A stretch of DNA of 43,886 bases from Pseudomonadales bacterium (GTDB taxonomy: Bacteria; Pseudomonadota; Gammaproteobacteria; Pseudomonadales; DT-91), in the NCBI GenBank assembly GCA_013215055.1, contig JABSRQ010000011.1, positions 101,949 through 145,834 on the forward strand. Direction: 5' to 3'. The position numbers and the translations under genes were made by a program. Shown here in pieces: positions 24,888 through 34,241 of this stretch; position 1 is the first letter of the stretch, and every line of letters begins with the position of its first letter. A model generated the notes under the pieces. The model searched no databases and was not told the origin of the DNA. It was given only the letters and a program-made list of their open reading frames with translations.

Positions 24888-26351
24888 ATGAATATAAATA
24901 GAAAAAGATGGTTAAAACGTTCTAAAGTAATGTTATTTGTGCTGTCGCTGACAGTAATTTATGCGGGCTGTGGCCCGCAGTTGGGTGGTGGTTTAATTCC
25001 TAATACCGGTAATCCAGAGCCGGTGGTTGTGGGTAAGCAAGATGGCAGTTTCTTTTACTTTTCCTACGATGATTCCAGCAGCACTGCAGCCAAGGATTTA
25101 TCGCTGCATGCGCTGGATAATAATCAGCTACCTTCTGCATCCTGGGCCAGACCCTATGAATTTTTGAATGCCGAACAGTTTGGGCATTTTAATGCACAAA
25201 GCGTGGGCCCCTTTCAGGTTTCTATGGGATTGCTGGAAACCGATAGCAGTGAAATTCCATTGATAGATGCAGAGACTAATCAAACACTTTATACACTTGG
25301 TGTAACCGTTAGTGGCCCGGCGATGACCATGGCTGACAGGCCCAATGTTGTATTGACGCTTGTTATCGATATATCTGGTTCCATGAGTAGCAATTATGCC
25401 GAGCAAAGAGAAGACGGTTTCACGACTCTGCTTGATGTCACAAAATATGGTCTGGCATCCATGCAGGCTAGCCTGAAAGAAGGGGATATTATTAATATCG
25501 TCACCTTCGAATCGACCTCTGCGATTGTTGCAGAAGGTCTGTCTTATAACGACAGTACTTATCAGCAGCATATTACCAACCTGAGAAGTCGAGGCGGCAC
25601 CAATATGAACCTCGGTATCACAACTGCTTATGAAGTCGCCAACCGCCATTATGATGCCAATAAATCTAACCGTATCGTCTTGCTGACCGATGCCTATATG
25701 AATACCGGCGAGATCAATTCAGAACTTATTGCGCAAAACACGCTTATCGCCAATCATGAAGGCATTTACCTGGCGGGTATTGGCATTGGTGATAACTTTA
25801 ATGATGAAGCCCTGAATCAGATCACCGATATTGGTAAAGGGGTTTATTCAGCCATGATTACGCCCAATGATGCACAGCGTATTTTTAGCGATGGTTTTAT
25901 GCGTTTTATCGATCATGCCGTAGCTGAAGTGCGCTTCAAATTGGATTATCCCGATAACATGACACACGAGCGTTCAGGGGCTGAAGAAGTTTCACAAAAT
26001 CCGGAAGATGTGCAGACTATCAACTTCGCCTTTAACGATGAACAGTTCTTTATCGAATCTTTTAGTTCGGATCCAAGCCCTGTAGGTACGGAGGAATTTA
26101 TTCTTGAGATTGAATACGAAGATGAAAATGGGAACATGGCAACACAGCAAATTTCCATGTCGATCAATGATTTAAAAATGCACGGCAGCGATCAGATTAA
26201 GAGTGCAGCCAGTGTACTGCTATTAACACAGTTGATAGGCGCAGCGATCACCTGTGATGAGGTACAGTCATCTGGCTTGTATTACCAGGAAGTCTATACC
26301 GCGATATTCAGTGTTTATAAACAATATATCGATACTTATTGCCAGCTTTGA
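24888..26351 (+). CDS. VWA-domain lipoprotein
   Basis: 487 residues; AAGGA before the ATG; lipobox IYAGC. A von Willebrand factor A domain covers about 150-345. The MIDAS residues are visible as DISGSMS, a Thr in GGTNMNLGI and Asp in VLLTDAYMN. Also present are FAFNDEQFFIESF and a C-terminal helical region. It resembles YfbK-like VWA lipoproteins, which bind partners through Mg2+. As the last gene of the DUF6502-Lcl-Lcl-VWA cluster, its partner may be one of the Lcl proteins (inference). Confidence 0.87.
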   Translation: MNINRKRWLKRSKVMLFVLSLTVIYAGCGPQLGGGLIPNTGNPEPVVVGKQDGSFFYFSYDDSSSTAAKDLSLHALDNNQLPSASWARPYEFLNAEQFGHFNAQSVGPFQVSMGLLETDSSEIPLIDAETNQTLYTLGVTVSGPAMTMADRPNVVLTLVIDISGSMSSNYAEQREDGFTTLLDVTKYGLASMQASLKEGDIINIVTFESTSAIVAEGLSYNDSTYQQHITNLRSRGGTNMNLGITTAYEVANRHYDANKSNRIVLLTDAYMNTGEINSELIAQNTLIANHEGIYLAGIGIGDNFNDEALNQITDIGKGVYSAMITPNDAQRIFSDGFMRFIDHAVAEVRFKLDYPDNMTHERSGAEEVSQNPEDVQTINFAFNDEQFFIESFSSDPSPVGTEEFILEIEYEDENGNMATQQISMSINDLKMHGSDQIKSAASVLLLTQLIGAAITCDEVQSSGLYYQEVYTAIFSVYKQYIDTYCQL

Positions 26352-26384
26352 GCTAGGCCAACACCTTTAACCTCCCGTAGCTAT

Positions 26385-26411
26385 GACCACAATCACAATG
26401 TGATTGTGGTC
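26385..26411. repeat. 13-bp perfect inverted repeat
   Basis: GACCACAATCACA and TGTGATTGTGGTC, separated by one base, 34 bases after the VWA stop. The stem is perfect. It is followed by CTTAAAAAA rather than a T-run, so it may be an end-of-operon hairpin, an mRNA stabiliser or a protein-binding palindrome. Confidence 0.65.
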
Positions 26412-26679
26412 CTTAAAAAATAGAAAGTTAATCCGATTTTTTCAATGGAAGAAAATATCGCAGGACACGTTTGCCTGAAAAATATGAAATCGCAACATCA
26501 GCTCAAGGCAGGGCGGTATAAATAACAATAAAAATGATTTTACCCGCTGTATCAATTCAATATTAATAAGGAAATGTCATGAAATGTTAATGCTCAATAA
26601 GGATAGTTCTTAGAGCAATCGCTAAGACCTCCACATCTATTTTTGCTGTGAATGCAGCGTAACTGTGAATAACGCTATG

Positions 26680-26710
26680 TGATTGATCCAACGATCGATC
26701 AGGGTTTTTT
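26680..26710 (+). terminator. Rho-independent terminator candidate
   Basis: TGATTGATC-CAAC-GATCGATCA forms a 9-bp stem (one G-T pair), followed by GGG and six T's. It is about 330 bases downstream of the VWA gene, beyond the dead stub, and before the lipoprotein gene at 26771. Confidence 0.6.
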
Positions 26711-26770
26711 CACGCCTAAAAAAGCTTAATCTGCACTAAAACACAATTAAACTATAATGGAACACAAGCT

Positions 26771-27726
26771 ATGAAAACGTATCAAATCATTCCTGTATTG
26801 ATCATGACCGCAAGCCCCTCAGCGCATGTAAGATAGCTATAAGCTATCCAGAAGACGCGCCTAAACCCGAGATTGATATCGCCGGTTTATGGCTGGCTAA
26901 ATCGGAAAATACCACAATCGACATGACCTCTGATGAAGCAATGCCTAGCGGTTGCATCACCGGCTTCCAGGGTAAATATACCGAAGTTTGTGAAATAAAA
27001 TTTATCAAGGATGATCAATTCAGCGCCAGTTGTTTTCAGTTCGCCTTAGATACTTCTGAGTCTGACTTAGTTATCCATCAACTGACACTCAGTGGTAGTC
27101 AGCTTGTTAATACCTCGGGATCTACCGTGCTGACGGTTACCGATAAAGACACTATCAGTGGCGCTGTTGATTTAAGTTTTTCTGAGCTGGGTTATACGGC
27201 CGAATTTTCTGCCCCTGATATGGTTATGAGCAAAATTGCAGATCCAGGCAGCGAGATAGGCTGTGTTACTCTGACTCAAGGAGAAACGACTGAATCGGTA
27301 CCTCTTAGCCATTATATAGCGTGGGATATGACGGTCTTATTACAAGACAGTACGGTTGTTGCGCCGATTTATCTTTATCGTGCCTATACGCCTGAAACAC
27401 AGGCGCAATTCAGCTTCACTATGGGTGGCTACTGGCAGCAGGCGGTTACTGAAAGTTCATCGATGACGACAGTCATGAGGGACTCTCTAACAGCCGAGAC
27501 GACTAAGCTGATGCATACTGACAGCCGCCTGCCAGAAGTATTTTATCCCGCCGAGAATGTGCCGGACTTTGGTTATACCGATGACACACTAAGTATCGAT
27601 ATCACCGACAACACCGAGACAAGTTTTGCCGCAAGTTTTAACGGTATTGATTCGGATACGCTGGAAGCTTTCTCTGGTAGCGTGACTATCGATATCGATT
27701 TCGACTTCTCAACTCCTGCCCCATAA
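26771..27726 (+). pseudogene. Lipoprotein gene frameshifted inside its signal peptide
   Basis: An ATG at 26771 begins MKTYQIIPVLIMTASPS but hits TAG after 21 codons. One base over, the sequence reads PLSACKIAISYPEDAPKPEI, an ideal lipobox, and stays open to TAA at 27726. Adding one C to the run CCCC (near 26814-26817) would join them into a lipoprotein of about 318 residues. The mature part is acidic, with beta-type sequence and Cys-containing segments (MPSGCITGF, VCEIKF, EIGCVTL). An internal ATG at 26923 gives a signal-less 267-residue ORF that I regard as a by-product. Family not recognised. Sequencing error is possible. Confidence 0.65.
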
Positions 27727-27990
27727 GCTTGCTGGCAAGTGGGTATCTGGTCAACGCGATAAGCCAGGTCAGATACGCCATACAAAAAAACGCCGAGAGA
27801 ATTTATAGTTTGTTAGGTTCTTATCGAGTATTAATCTGTCTAAAAATTTGTTGATAAATTATTGTTATATAGACTCTACCACTGATCATAAAATTAGATT
27901 TTATAGGCTATAAAACTTGAAATTTACTTTATCGAACTATACTGAAATGAGCATTAAAAACTTCTTTTCTTCAGCTTTATGGAGGTTGTG

Positions 27991-28731
27991 ATGAACTCAG
28001 TCAATCGCGTCAGTTTTACCTATTTAAAATTCCTTTGTCTCCTGCTTTGTGGTCTATTGAGTTTTTCGGCGATTGCCGATTCCATCAATAGCAGCCAGGA
28101 AATCACTACCCTCTATCGTTCAGCCAGGAAGGTTATCTCGCAAAACCAGGCATTAATTAATGAAAAAGGTTCTGGCAAGAAACTTACCGCCGACTATGTC
28201 ATCGCCGAGGCGAAGAAAAACTTCAAACAGGCCTCAGGCCAAGAACTGGATGTATCCAACGACCCTCTTGCAGCCAAGCAGGCGATGCTGGATGCGGTAG
28301 CGCAAGTTATGAATGATGCTCAGGATTTAATCAATGACTCCGAGGTGGGTTTTAAAGGATTTTTACCGGCTATTTTTGCCAGGCAAGTGGGTACAGCCTT
28401 CGGTAAAAATACCGGCGGTAGGGTGAAGATTAAACTGACAGCTCCCAAGAAAATTGTTAGAAATCGAGCCAATAGGCCGGATAAATGGGAAGCCAAGGTG
28501 ATTAACGATATGTTTCTGCAGGCGAGTTATGAAAAAGGTAAACCTTTCTATGAAGAGGTTGCGGTTAAGGGAAAGCCCGCCTTTAGATATATATTACCAG
28601 AGTATTATGGCGAATCTTGCCTGAGTTGCCATGGTACGCCTAAAGGAGAGTTAGATATCACCGGGGGTAAAAAAGAAGGTGGTAAATTAGGTGATCTTGG
28701 CGGGGCTATCAGTTTAATTATTTATAAATGA
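27991..28731 (+). CDS. Periplasmic c-type haem protein, DUF3365 (Tll0287-like)
   Basis: 246 residues from the ATG at 27991, with GGAGG just upstream; an ATG at 27979 would put the ribosome site inside the gene. The signal peptide ends SFSAIA-DSINS. The C-terminal half holds one haem-c motif, CLSCH (210-214), in the form YGESCLSCHGTPKGELD, typical of the DUF3365/Tll0287-like sensor domain. Upstream conserved pieces include KPFYEEVAVKGKPAFRYILP. It lies 49 bases before a chemoreceptor. Family knowledge: this domain is often fused to histidine kinases and chemoreceptors as a redox or gas sensor. Confidence 0.88.
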   Translation: MNSVNRVSFTYLKFLCLLLCGLLSFSAIADSINSSQEITTLYRSARKVISQNQALINEKGSGKKLTADYVIAEAKKNFKQASGQELDVSNDPLAAKQAMLDAVAQVMNDAQDLINDSEVGFKGFLPAIFARQVGTAFGKNTGGRVKIKLTAPKKIVRNRANRPDKWEAKVINDMFLQASYEKGKPFYEEVAVKGKPAFRYILPEYYGESCLSCHGTPKGELDITGGKKEGGKLGDLGGAISLIIYK

Positions 28732-28780
28732 GGAATCTTAGAACACACTACAAGGAAGTAGATCCTGAGCGGGAGACCAT

Positions 28781-31642
28781 ATGCTGAACCTGAGCACAAT
28801 GCTGCAAAACTTCTCCTTACGCAAGAAGATTTTGTTATTTAATTCCGTGATTATGTTGGTCACGGCCGTGGGTTTATCGGCTTTATTATATGGTAACCTC
28901 AGTGCTAATCAGGCTATTCAAAGCCAGCAAGTCGCTCTGGAAAATCAACGTCTGTTACGGGAAGTGAAATTTACCTTCACCGAGGTTCAATATTGGTTGT
29001 TTGATTTAGCCGTAAGTTGGCAGAATGAATCGGAGACTCAGCTAGAAGAGCATGCAGAAATGCTGCGAGATTTATTAGTTGAATTAGAAAAAACGCAGCC
29101 TCAAACCGCACAAGCGCTATTTCCGTTATTAGAGCAGTATATCGAAGTCAATATCGAGGCCGTGGATTCTTATGTCGATGAAAATCGAGTACAGGGTAAT
29201 GCCCTTGTAGCAAGAGGCAGAGCGATAGGCCAAGAAATCATTGAGATCATTTTTTCTGCCGAAGCGCCATTAACGTCTGAAGTTTATAGCAGTGCCGATG
29301 AAGTCATTAATATTGGTGAAATACTGGTAAAACTGGGCGTAGCTGCCCTTATTGTTGTATTACTGTCGAATATCATCTCGGCGCTGATGTTAGCCAAGGT
29401 GGTCAGTGCGCCATTAGAATATGCTGTGGATATTGCCAAGCGCATTGCCGCAGGTGATTTACAAACCCATATAAAAATTCAGGGTAAAGATGAAAGCAGT
29501 GTTTTATTGCAATCCCTGTCTTCCATGCAAAACAGTATTCGCCAACGCATAGAAGCCGATGAAATAAAGTCGGCTGAAAACCTGCGTATACGCCAAGCCT
29601 TGGATGCCTGCCAGACCAATGTATTAATGACCGATACCCAAGCCAATATTGCCTATATGAACCAGGCCATGAACCGTTTTATTAACAGCCATGCACAGAG
29701 CTTCTCTGTGGCAGGGCAGGAGCTTGATAACGGCATGCCTATGTCTCGACTATGTGCAGAACAGAGTGACTTTCTTAACCATCTTAGCGAAATTCAAGAA
29801 TCTACTAGTCACCGTGTTATACAGCAGGGGCTGACCATAGACTGGCAGGTGACGCCGATTTTAAATAAGGATCAGAAGATTACCGATTATATCTTTGAGT
29901 GGACGGATGAAACCGAAAGAGTGCAAACTCAGGATGAAATAGCCGGCTTAATCTCTGCAGCAAAACAGGGGGACTTTACACAGACCATAGATCTTAGTGG
30001 TAAAACCGGTTTTTATCATTCGGTGGCCGAGGGTCTGAATAATATGGTCTCGGCGGTAGATAGCTCACTCTCGGAGGTTTCAGCTGTTTTATCCGATATC
30101 GCCGCGGGTGATCTAAATCAACAAGTGGATAGTGCTTATTCTGGAAAATTAGCTGAATTAGCCGATGCAACGAATAGTATGGTAACAAAACTGCAAGAAA
30201 CCATTAAAGATATCAGCCATATGGTGGCCGAGGTCAAGAAAGGCCAGTTTGATTCTCGGGTTAATGAACAGGGGAAACAGGGTTTTTACCTGGAGATAGC
30301 CAGCGATTTAAATGCCCAGGCTTCGGTTATTCAACAGGGTATTGATGACGTAACAGGGGTGTTGAGGGCAATTTCTGATGGGGATTTATCGGCTCAGGTA
30401 ACGGGGCAATATGAAGGGCAACTTCAGCAACTCAGTGAATATACCAATACAATGAGTGGCAAGCTGAAAAAGATTGTTGGTGAGGTTTCTGACCTGGCTG
30501 AGCATGCTGGCAAAGGTCAGTTTGATGTGCGTTTACAGACCGGGTCCCTGCAAGGATTTTATCTGACATTATCTGAGAATCTTAATCATCTCAATGCATC
30601 AACCGAGAATGCGCTGACTGAGCTGATGGCAACCATTAATGCCATGGCAAAAGGTGATCTGACACAGACGATTAAGGGCCAGTATGAGGGCATGTTTGAC
30701 GAATTAAAACGTGATACAAATGCCACGATTGATAATCTGGTTACGGTGATGGCGGAGATAAAGCAGGCCTCTTATCAGGTGAAATCCGGTGCTAACGCCA
30801 TCTCTTCCAGTAATCTGGATTTAAGCCGCAGAACCGAACAACAGGCCGCTAGTTTGGAAGAAACCGCCGCAAGCATGGAGCAGATGACATCGACGATTAT
30901 ACAAAATACGGAAAGTTCAAAAAATGCCAGTCAGTTGGCGATTAATACCAGCAATATTGCCGAGCAGGGAGGAGCGGTGGTTGATAAGGCCATCACCGCG
31001 ATGATCGCTATTTCAGAGTCCAGTAATAAAATCGCCGATATTATTTCGGTGATTAATGAGATCGCTTTTCAAACCAATCTTTTGGCATTAAATGCATCCG
31101 TTGAGGCCGCTAGAGCCGGAGAACAAGGGCGTGGTTTTGCCGTGGTGGCCGGTGAAGTCAGAAACCTGGCTGGGCGCTCGGCGACAGCTGCCAAGGAAAT
31201 TAAAGATCTGATAGAAGACAGTGTCAAAAAGGTGGAGGAAGGAAAATCACTGGTTAATAAATCGGGTGAATCGTTGAAGAATATTGTGCATGCGGTTAAG
31301 GAAGTCTCTGAGCTTGTGGCCACCATTGCGACCGCCAGTGAAGAGCAGTCCTTAGGTATCACCGAGGTGAATAGGGCGGTGACAAAAATGGATGAGATGA
31401 CGCAGCAGAATGCGGCTCTGGTAGAAGAGGTTGCCTCAGGCAGCGAGACGATGGGCCAGCAAGCCGGAGAGCTTGAGAATAAAGTGGCATTTTTCAAAAC
31501 CGATGGTGCTGCTGAAAGTACGATGGAATATCGCAGCAGCCCTGTTTCCAGCCCCGCCGTTTCTAGTCCTGCTTCAGTGGTGGCAGCTCCTGCTCGAATA
31601 CCTGAATCACCTCCCGATGATGCGGAGTGGGCCGAGTTTTAG
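28781..31642 (+). CDS. Methyl-accepting chemotaxis protein with PAS and poly-HAMP
   Basis: 953 residues. TM1 (about 18-40) and TM2 (about 178-205) flank a helical periplasmic domain. A HAMP follows (about 205-260), then a PAS-like domain (about 265-385, [20 protein letters not shown]). Several HAMP-like repeats span about 385-660, each with a GDL or GQF core. The signalling hairpin tip is [20 protein letters not shown] (from about residue 760). The last five residues, EWAEF, fit the xWxxF tether for CheR/CheB. GGGAG lies before the ATG. The haem protein immediately upstream is a likely signal partner. Confidence 0.95.
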   Translation: MLNLSTMLQNFSLRKKILLFNSVIMLVTAVGLSALLYGNLSANQAIQSQQVALENQRLLREVKFTFTEVQYWLFDLAVSWQNESETQLEEHAEMLRDLLVELEKTQPQTAQALFPLLEQYIEVNIEAVDSYVDENRVQGNALVARGRAIGQEIIEIIFSAEAPLTSEVYSSADEVINIGEILVKLGVAALIVVLLSNIISALMLAKVVSAPLEYAVDIAKRIAAGDLQTHIKIQGKDESSVLLQSLSSMQNSIRQRIEADEIKSAENLRIRQALDACQTNVLMTDTQANIAYMNQAMNRFINSHAQSFSVAGQELDNGMPMSRLCAEQSDFLNHLSEIQESTSHRVIQQGLTIDWQVTPILNKDQKITDYIFEWTDETERVQTQDEIAGLISAAKQGDFTQTIDLSGKTGFYHSVAEGLNNMVSAVDSSLSEVSAVLSDIAAGDLNQQVDSAYSGKLAELADATNSMVTKLQETIKDISHMVAEVKKGQFDSRVNEQGKQGFYLEIASDLNAQASVIQQGIDDVTGVLRAISDGDLSAQVTGQYEGQLQQLSEYTNTMSGKLKKIVGEVSDLAEHAGKGQFDVRLQTGSLQGFYLTLSENLNHLNASTENALTELMATINAMAKGDLTQTIKGQYEGMFDELKRDTNATIDNLVTVMAEIKQASYQVKSGANAISSSNLDLSRRTEQQAASLEETAASMEQMTSTIIQNTESSKNASQLAINTSNIAEQGGAVVDKAITAMIAISESSNKIADIISVINEIAFQTNLLALNASVEAARAGEQGRGFAVVAGEVRNLAGRSATAAKEIKDLIEDSVKKVEEGKSLVNKSGESLKNIVHAVKEVSELVATIATASEEQSLGITEVNRAVTKMDEMTQQNAALVEEVASGSETMGQQAGELENKVAFFKTDGAAESTMEYRSSPVSSPAVSSPASVVAAPARIPESPPDDAEWAEF

Positions 31643-31695
31643 CAGGGAGAACCTTTGCACATAAATGACGCTGTGAGCCCCTTTCCCCGATATTG

Positions 31696-31815
31696 TTTAA
31701 TGCTGTATAGATAATCCGGTTTCAAGTGATGAAAATAAATCTCAGCCCTGGCCCGAAACGTTGGCATGAACTAGTTTTAATGCTGAATAGATGGAGACTT
31801 TCAGGTGAAAGAAAA
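31696..31815 (+). repeat. Imperfect direct repeat around the start of a small ORF
   Basis: TTTAATGCTGTATAGAT (31696 onward) and TTTAATGCTGAATAGAT (31776 onward) begin two similar stretches of about 35 bases, 80 bases apart. Each ends in TTTCA-AGTGA or TTTCAGGTGA. The second contains the ribosome site and GTG start of the next ORF. A local duplication of the leader is the simplest explanation. Confidence 0.5.
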
Positions 31816-32050
31816 TATCACAAAAGAATTTGTGCACAACTTGAGCGAGTTTGAGGCTAAACGCCTAAGTCATATCAGGCAGCAAAAGGATGAATGTAGC
31901 AGGCTGGATATAGATCGTGAATACCAACGCTGTTTAACTAAAATACTCAGAGATAATGGCCATCATTTTATCGAGTTGTTATCTGTTCAGACGATGTTCT
32001 ACCCAAACCGTAAGCCGGTGATAACGGCCCTCTGTTCGATAGGTTTGTGA
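31805..32050 (+). CDS. Small hypothetical protein (81 aa)
   Basis: GTG start with GGAGA 9 bases upstream. The product is soluble and charged: MKENITKEFVHNLSEFEAKR, then a helical, Arg/Lys/Asp-rich middle (QQKDECSRLDIDREYQRCL). No signal peptide or membrane segment. It follows the MCP gene by 162 bases on the same strand and is convergent with the mer-like locus. I do not recognise it. Coding potential is moderate. Confidence 0.45.
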   Translation: MKENITKEFVHNLSEFEAKRLSHIRQQKDECSRLDIDREYQRCLTKILRDNGHHFIELLSVQTMFYPNRKPVITALCSIGL

Positions 32051-32100
32051 TAAACGTTGCAGGCGATATCGACTGGGTATCTGACACAGGTCAATTTCAA

Positions 32101-32316
32101 TCATCTAATACAGCAGGAATCTCCCTGCTGTATTGGCGGACATTTCACATCACCATATGAACAGAAGACGCAGCAATCTCCTAGCCGCGGCTTTAACAAC
32201 TTATGGCAGGATTCACATTCATAAAACCACTGGCAGCCATCGCTAGGCATGGTGTCTGATTTACGATGTCCACATTCTGGACAGCTAATGGTTGATTCTA
32301 ATAAAAGTTTCATCAT
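32101..32316 (-). CDS. GDCCVxC-domain small cysteine-rich protein
   Basis: 71 residues. The name-giving motif GDCCVFCSYGDVKCPP (46-61) is complete, with Cys rather than selenocysteine at the variable position. An N-terminal zinc-ribbon-like set (CPECGHRKS and CESCHK) precedes it. Two adjacent ATGs (32316, 32313) are possible starts. Family knowledge: such proteins are found at the end of merR-merT-like operons and probably bind soft metals. Here it is the last gene of that locus. Confidence 0.85.
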   Translation of the reverse strand: MMKLLLESTISCPECGHRKSDTMPSDGCQWFYECESCHKLLKPRLGDCCVFCSYGDVKCPPIQQGDSCCIR

Positions 32317-32333
32317 GCCACTTAAACCGTTTA

Positions 32334-33053
32334 TTAATGAAAGCGAATGCTAACAAGGTAATCGCTTTTTTGGCTGATCTTAATATTTCGTATGAGACCC
32401 ACTTCGAATACCCAGCGCCGGGAAGCTTTCTGCAAACCTAGCGTGAATTGCGGAACTGCGGTTTCACCTTGCATCCAGCGCCCGCCTATTTCTGTCACCA
32501 GATACCATGAGGCAGGTATTCCCCATGGCGGATATTCGGCGGGGGCCATACGGTATTGCCACGAGATGTCATATCTGGCACTGTTTTTACGTTGGTCTAA
32601 TCCCTGTTGATAAACGACATCCAGATCTATTTTATGTCGATTTTGGTAGTGGGTGAATACGGCACCGGCCTGGATGGCGTTATCGTGTGAGCCCAGGGTT
32701 GATACCACCACTCCGGCCAATAAACCCAGCCTGTCTGTACCGTCGGCATGATCTGACTGGACTACAATATAACGATATAAAAAGTTCGGCTTGCACAGGC
32801 CTATTTTCCTGAGTTGACGACAAATGATAGGCCAGGCCCATCAGCAACGTTTGCCGGTGGTCTACACCTATGGCTGCATTAAACATCAGCCGGTTTGTGT
32901 TTTTTCGCTATTATGTATAACCGTGCTACGCAGGACCTCACCGCCTTTTTCAACGGGCAAGGCGACCATGGTACGTAAACCCATGGCCCAGGTTTCTGAT
33001 ATTTTCAGCATTAAAATGATAAACAGGCATTTAACCCAGGCGTTATTGTTCAT
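32334..33053 (-). pseudogene. Frameshifted outer-membrane-type protein of the mer-like locus
   Basis: An ATG at 33053 (MNNNAWVKCLFIILMLKISE) starts a signal peptide and GLRTMVALPVEKGGEVLRST, but the frame ends at TGA (32888-32886). The sequence resumes in a second frame (FNAAIGVDHRQTLLMGLAYH) and again in a third (YRYIVVQSDHADGTDRLGLL through YDISWQYRMAPAEYPPWGIP to SDYLVSIRFH). Together these make one 240-residue barrel-like protein with a C-terminal aromatic-rich strand, split by two frameshifts near 32890 and 32800. The start overlaps the end of the merP-like gene by 11 bases. Confidence 0.75.
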
Positions 33054-33336
33054 CACTCATTGTCCTGATTTTCACCGGTGTAAACCCTGCGTTAATGACC
33101 GTGTTTTTTATCAGCTTGATATCAATTTTATAGTCAGTGGATACTATGCGAACTTTCCGGTGCTTAAGGCTGATATCGACGGTGCTGATATGTGGCAACT
33201 TTTCTAATTGTCGCTGCAGGCAATGCACACAAAATGGACACGTTAAACCGGCAATATCGACCTCTATCGTTTCGGCGTTAATTGTCATCGATAACAATGG
33301 GGGAAATGTGATTAAGCATAATCTGATCAGATGCAT
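33043..33336 (-). CDS. MerP-like periplasmic heavy-metal-binding protein
   Basis: 97 residues with a signal peptide (cleavage about after MTINA) and an HMA domain. The metal site is GLTCPFC (Cys 33 and Cys 36) with a third Cys at 39, and the fold pattern VDIAGLTCPFCV...HISTVDISLKHRKVRIV is preserved. The conserved residue before the Cys pair is Leu-Thr rather than Met-Thr. It should hand metal to a membrane transporter, as MerP does for MerT; the neighbouring merT-like gene is frameshifted, so the handoff may be lost. Its end overlaps the next gene. Confidence 0.82.
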   Translation of the reverse strand: MHLIRLCLITFPPLLSMTINAETIEVDIAGLTCPFCVHCLQRQLEKLPHISTVDISLKHRKVRIVSTDYKIDIKLIKNTVINAGFTPVKIRTMSDEQ

Positions 33337-33356
33337 TGTCTTCTCCCGTTAACAGC

Positions 33357-33759
33357 TTAAAGCGATAATAGATGCCGCAGTGGAAGTAGCAAAAAGGCGG
33401 CGCTAAATCCTGTTAACCACAATATTGCCGCCAGCCAAAACAGGCGTATGGAGCATATTCGGCTTTGCACGCAGTGTTTTGTTAATGTCGCATCTGTAGG
33501 GCAGCGTTGGGGCCTGCGCCATAAGACCCACGCAGAAAGCCCCAGTAAAACTGCGGAGACACAAAACATCCAAGTTTCATAATTAGCCAAGGTGATGAAT
33601 AATGGGAAGGTCTGGCTTAATGAGACAAGCACTGCACCCAGCCCTGAGCTAACCAGCAGTATGGGCACAGCATAGCAAGGTACTCAATGAGGAAAAAAGA
33701 GTCAGGCAACCGAGAATCTGTTGATGAGCTGTATGATTTTTGGCGATTACATTGCGCAT
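33357..33759 (-). pseudogene. Frameshifted MerT-like membrane transport protein
   Basis: An ATG at 33759 starts MRNVIAKNHTAHQQILGCLT and continues FSSLSTLLCC, a MerT-like first helix with paired cysteines, then runs into a stop. The next frame supplies PILLVSSGLGAVLVSLSQTF, two more helices and FLLLPLRHLLSL to 33357. Loss of 2 or 5 bases after the TGCTGT codons (near 33667) explains the break. Without it the protein would have about 135 residues and four hydrophobic segments. The mer operator lies just upstream, so the broken gene still has its promoter. Confidence 0.7.
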
Positions 33760-33792
33760 AGTTTTTCGCAAAACGGTGCTTTATATTCTTAA

Positions 33793-33823
33793 GCATAAAC
33801 CCCGTACCCTCGTACGGAGTCAA
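33793..33823 (-). promoter_or_regulatory. MerR operator/promoter of the mer-like structural genes
   Basis: On the minus strand TTGACT (33823-33818) is the -35 and TTATGC (33798-33793) the -10, separated by a 19-bp spacer. The dyad CCGTAC-N4-GTACGG (33817-33802) fills the spacer. This over-long spacer with the dyad is the exact architecture of mercury MerR operators such as Tn501. It lies between merR and the merT-like gene, on the same strand as both. Confidence 0.9.
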
Positions 33824-33839
33824 GGCGATGGCAGGGAAT

Positions 33840-34241
33840 TTAGGCCTCTTTGTTTAGCGCTGCGATGATAGGGCAATCTGAATGCTTCTGGCTGACATCA
33901 CACTGAGTCAGCAAACTGGCCAAAGCCCGTTCCATGGCTTGCAGGTCGGCAATTTTTGCCCGTATCAAGTCGAGTTTGACCTGACCTAATTGACGTGTGG
34001 CCGAACACTGCGAGGAACTGAGTTCAAGCAGGCTAGAGATTTCTGCCAAGGTGAATCCCAGCGCCTTGGCTCGCTGAATAAAACGTAGCCGCTCTATCAC
34101 CTGGTCCGGATAACATCGGTATCCCTGGCTGGGTTTAACGGGTTGGCTGATCAGACCCTGGCGTTGATAGAAACGAATCGTCTCGACATTAACACCCACT
34201 TGCTTGGCAACACGGCCTATGGTTAGTGACTTTTTCTGCAT
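33840..34241 (-). CDS. merR: MerR mercury-responsive regulator
   Basis: 133 residues: an N-terminal MerR HTH (LTIGRVAKQVGVNVETIRFY), then a dimerisation helix and a metal site. Cys 79, 114 and 123 keep the spacing 35 and 9 of the three Hg ligands in Tn501 MerR (82, 117, 126). The family residues KALGFTLAEI and IIAAL are also present. It is encoded upstream of, and co-directional with, its target genes instead of divergent. The downstream operator matches its expected site. Hg(II) sensing is highly likely. Confidence 0.92.
   Translation of the reverse strand: MQKKSLTIGRVAKQVGVNVETIRFYQRQGLISQPVKPSQGYRCYPDQVIERLRFIQRAKALGFTLAEISSLLELSSSQCSATRQLGQVKLDLIRAKIADLQAMERALASLLTQCDVSQKHSDCPIIAALNKEA

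Larger units (their letters stand above)
26352..26770. other. Intergenic region with two strong stem-loops
   Basis: Between the VWA gene and a frameshifted lipoprotein gene. It holds a 13-bp perfect inverted repeat (26385-26411) and a terminator-like hairpin (26680-26710). A ribosome-site-like AAGGAAATGTC leads to an ATG at 26579, but the frame stops after three codons. The reopened frame reads signal-peptide-like residues ending IFAVNAA then stops; this may be a dead gene stub. Confidence 0.5.

Noticed and set aside
26923..27726. Independent 267-aa protein starting at ATG 26923
   Set aside because: Homology-like coding signal, including a lipobox, continues upstream in the same frame, so the ATG is internal to a frameshifted gene.
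32824..33207. 127-aa plus-strand ORF
   Set aside because: Antisense to the merP-like and outer-membrane-like genes, which have recognisable motifs.
33617..33823. 68-aa ORF starting at 33823
   Set aside because: It begins inside the MerR promoter and only overlaps the merT-like gene in another frame.
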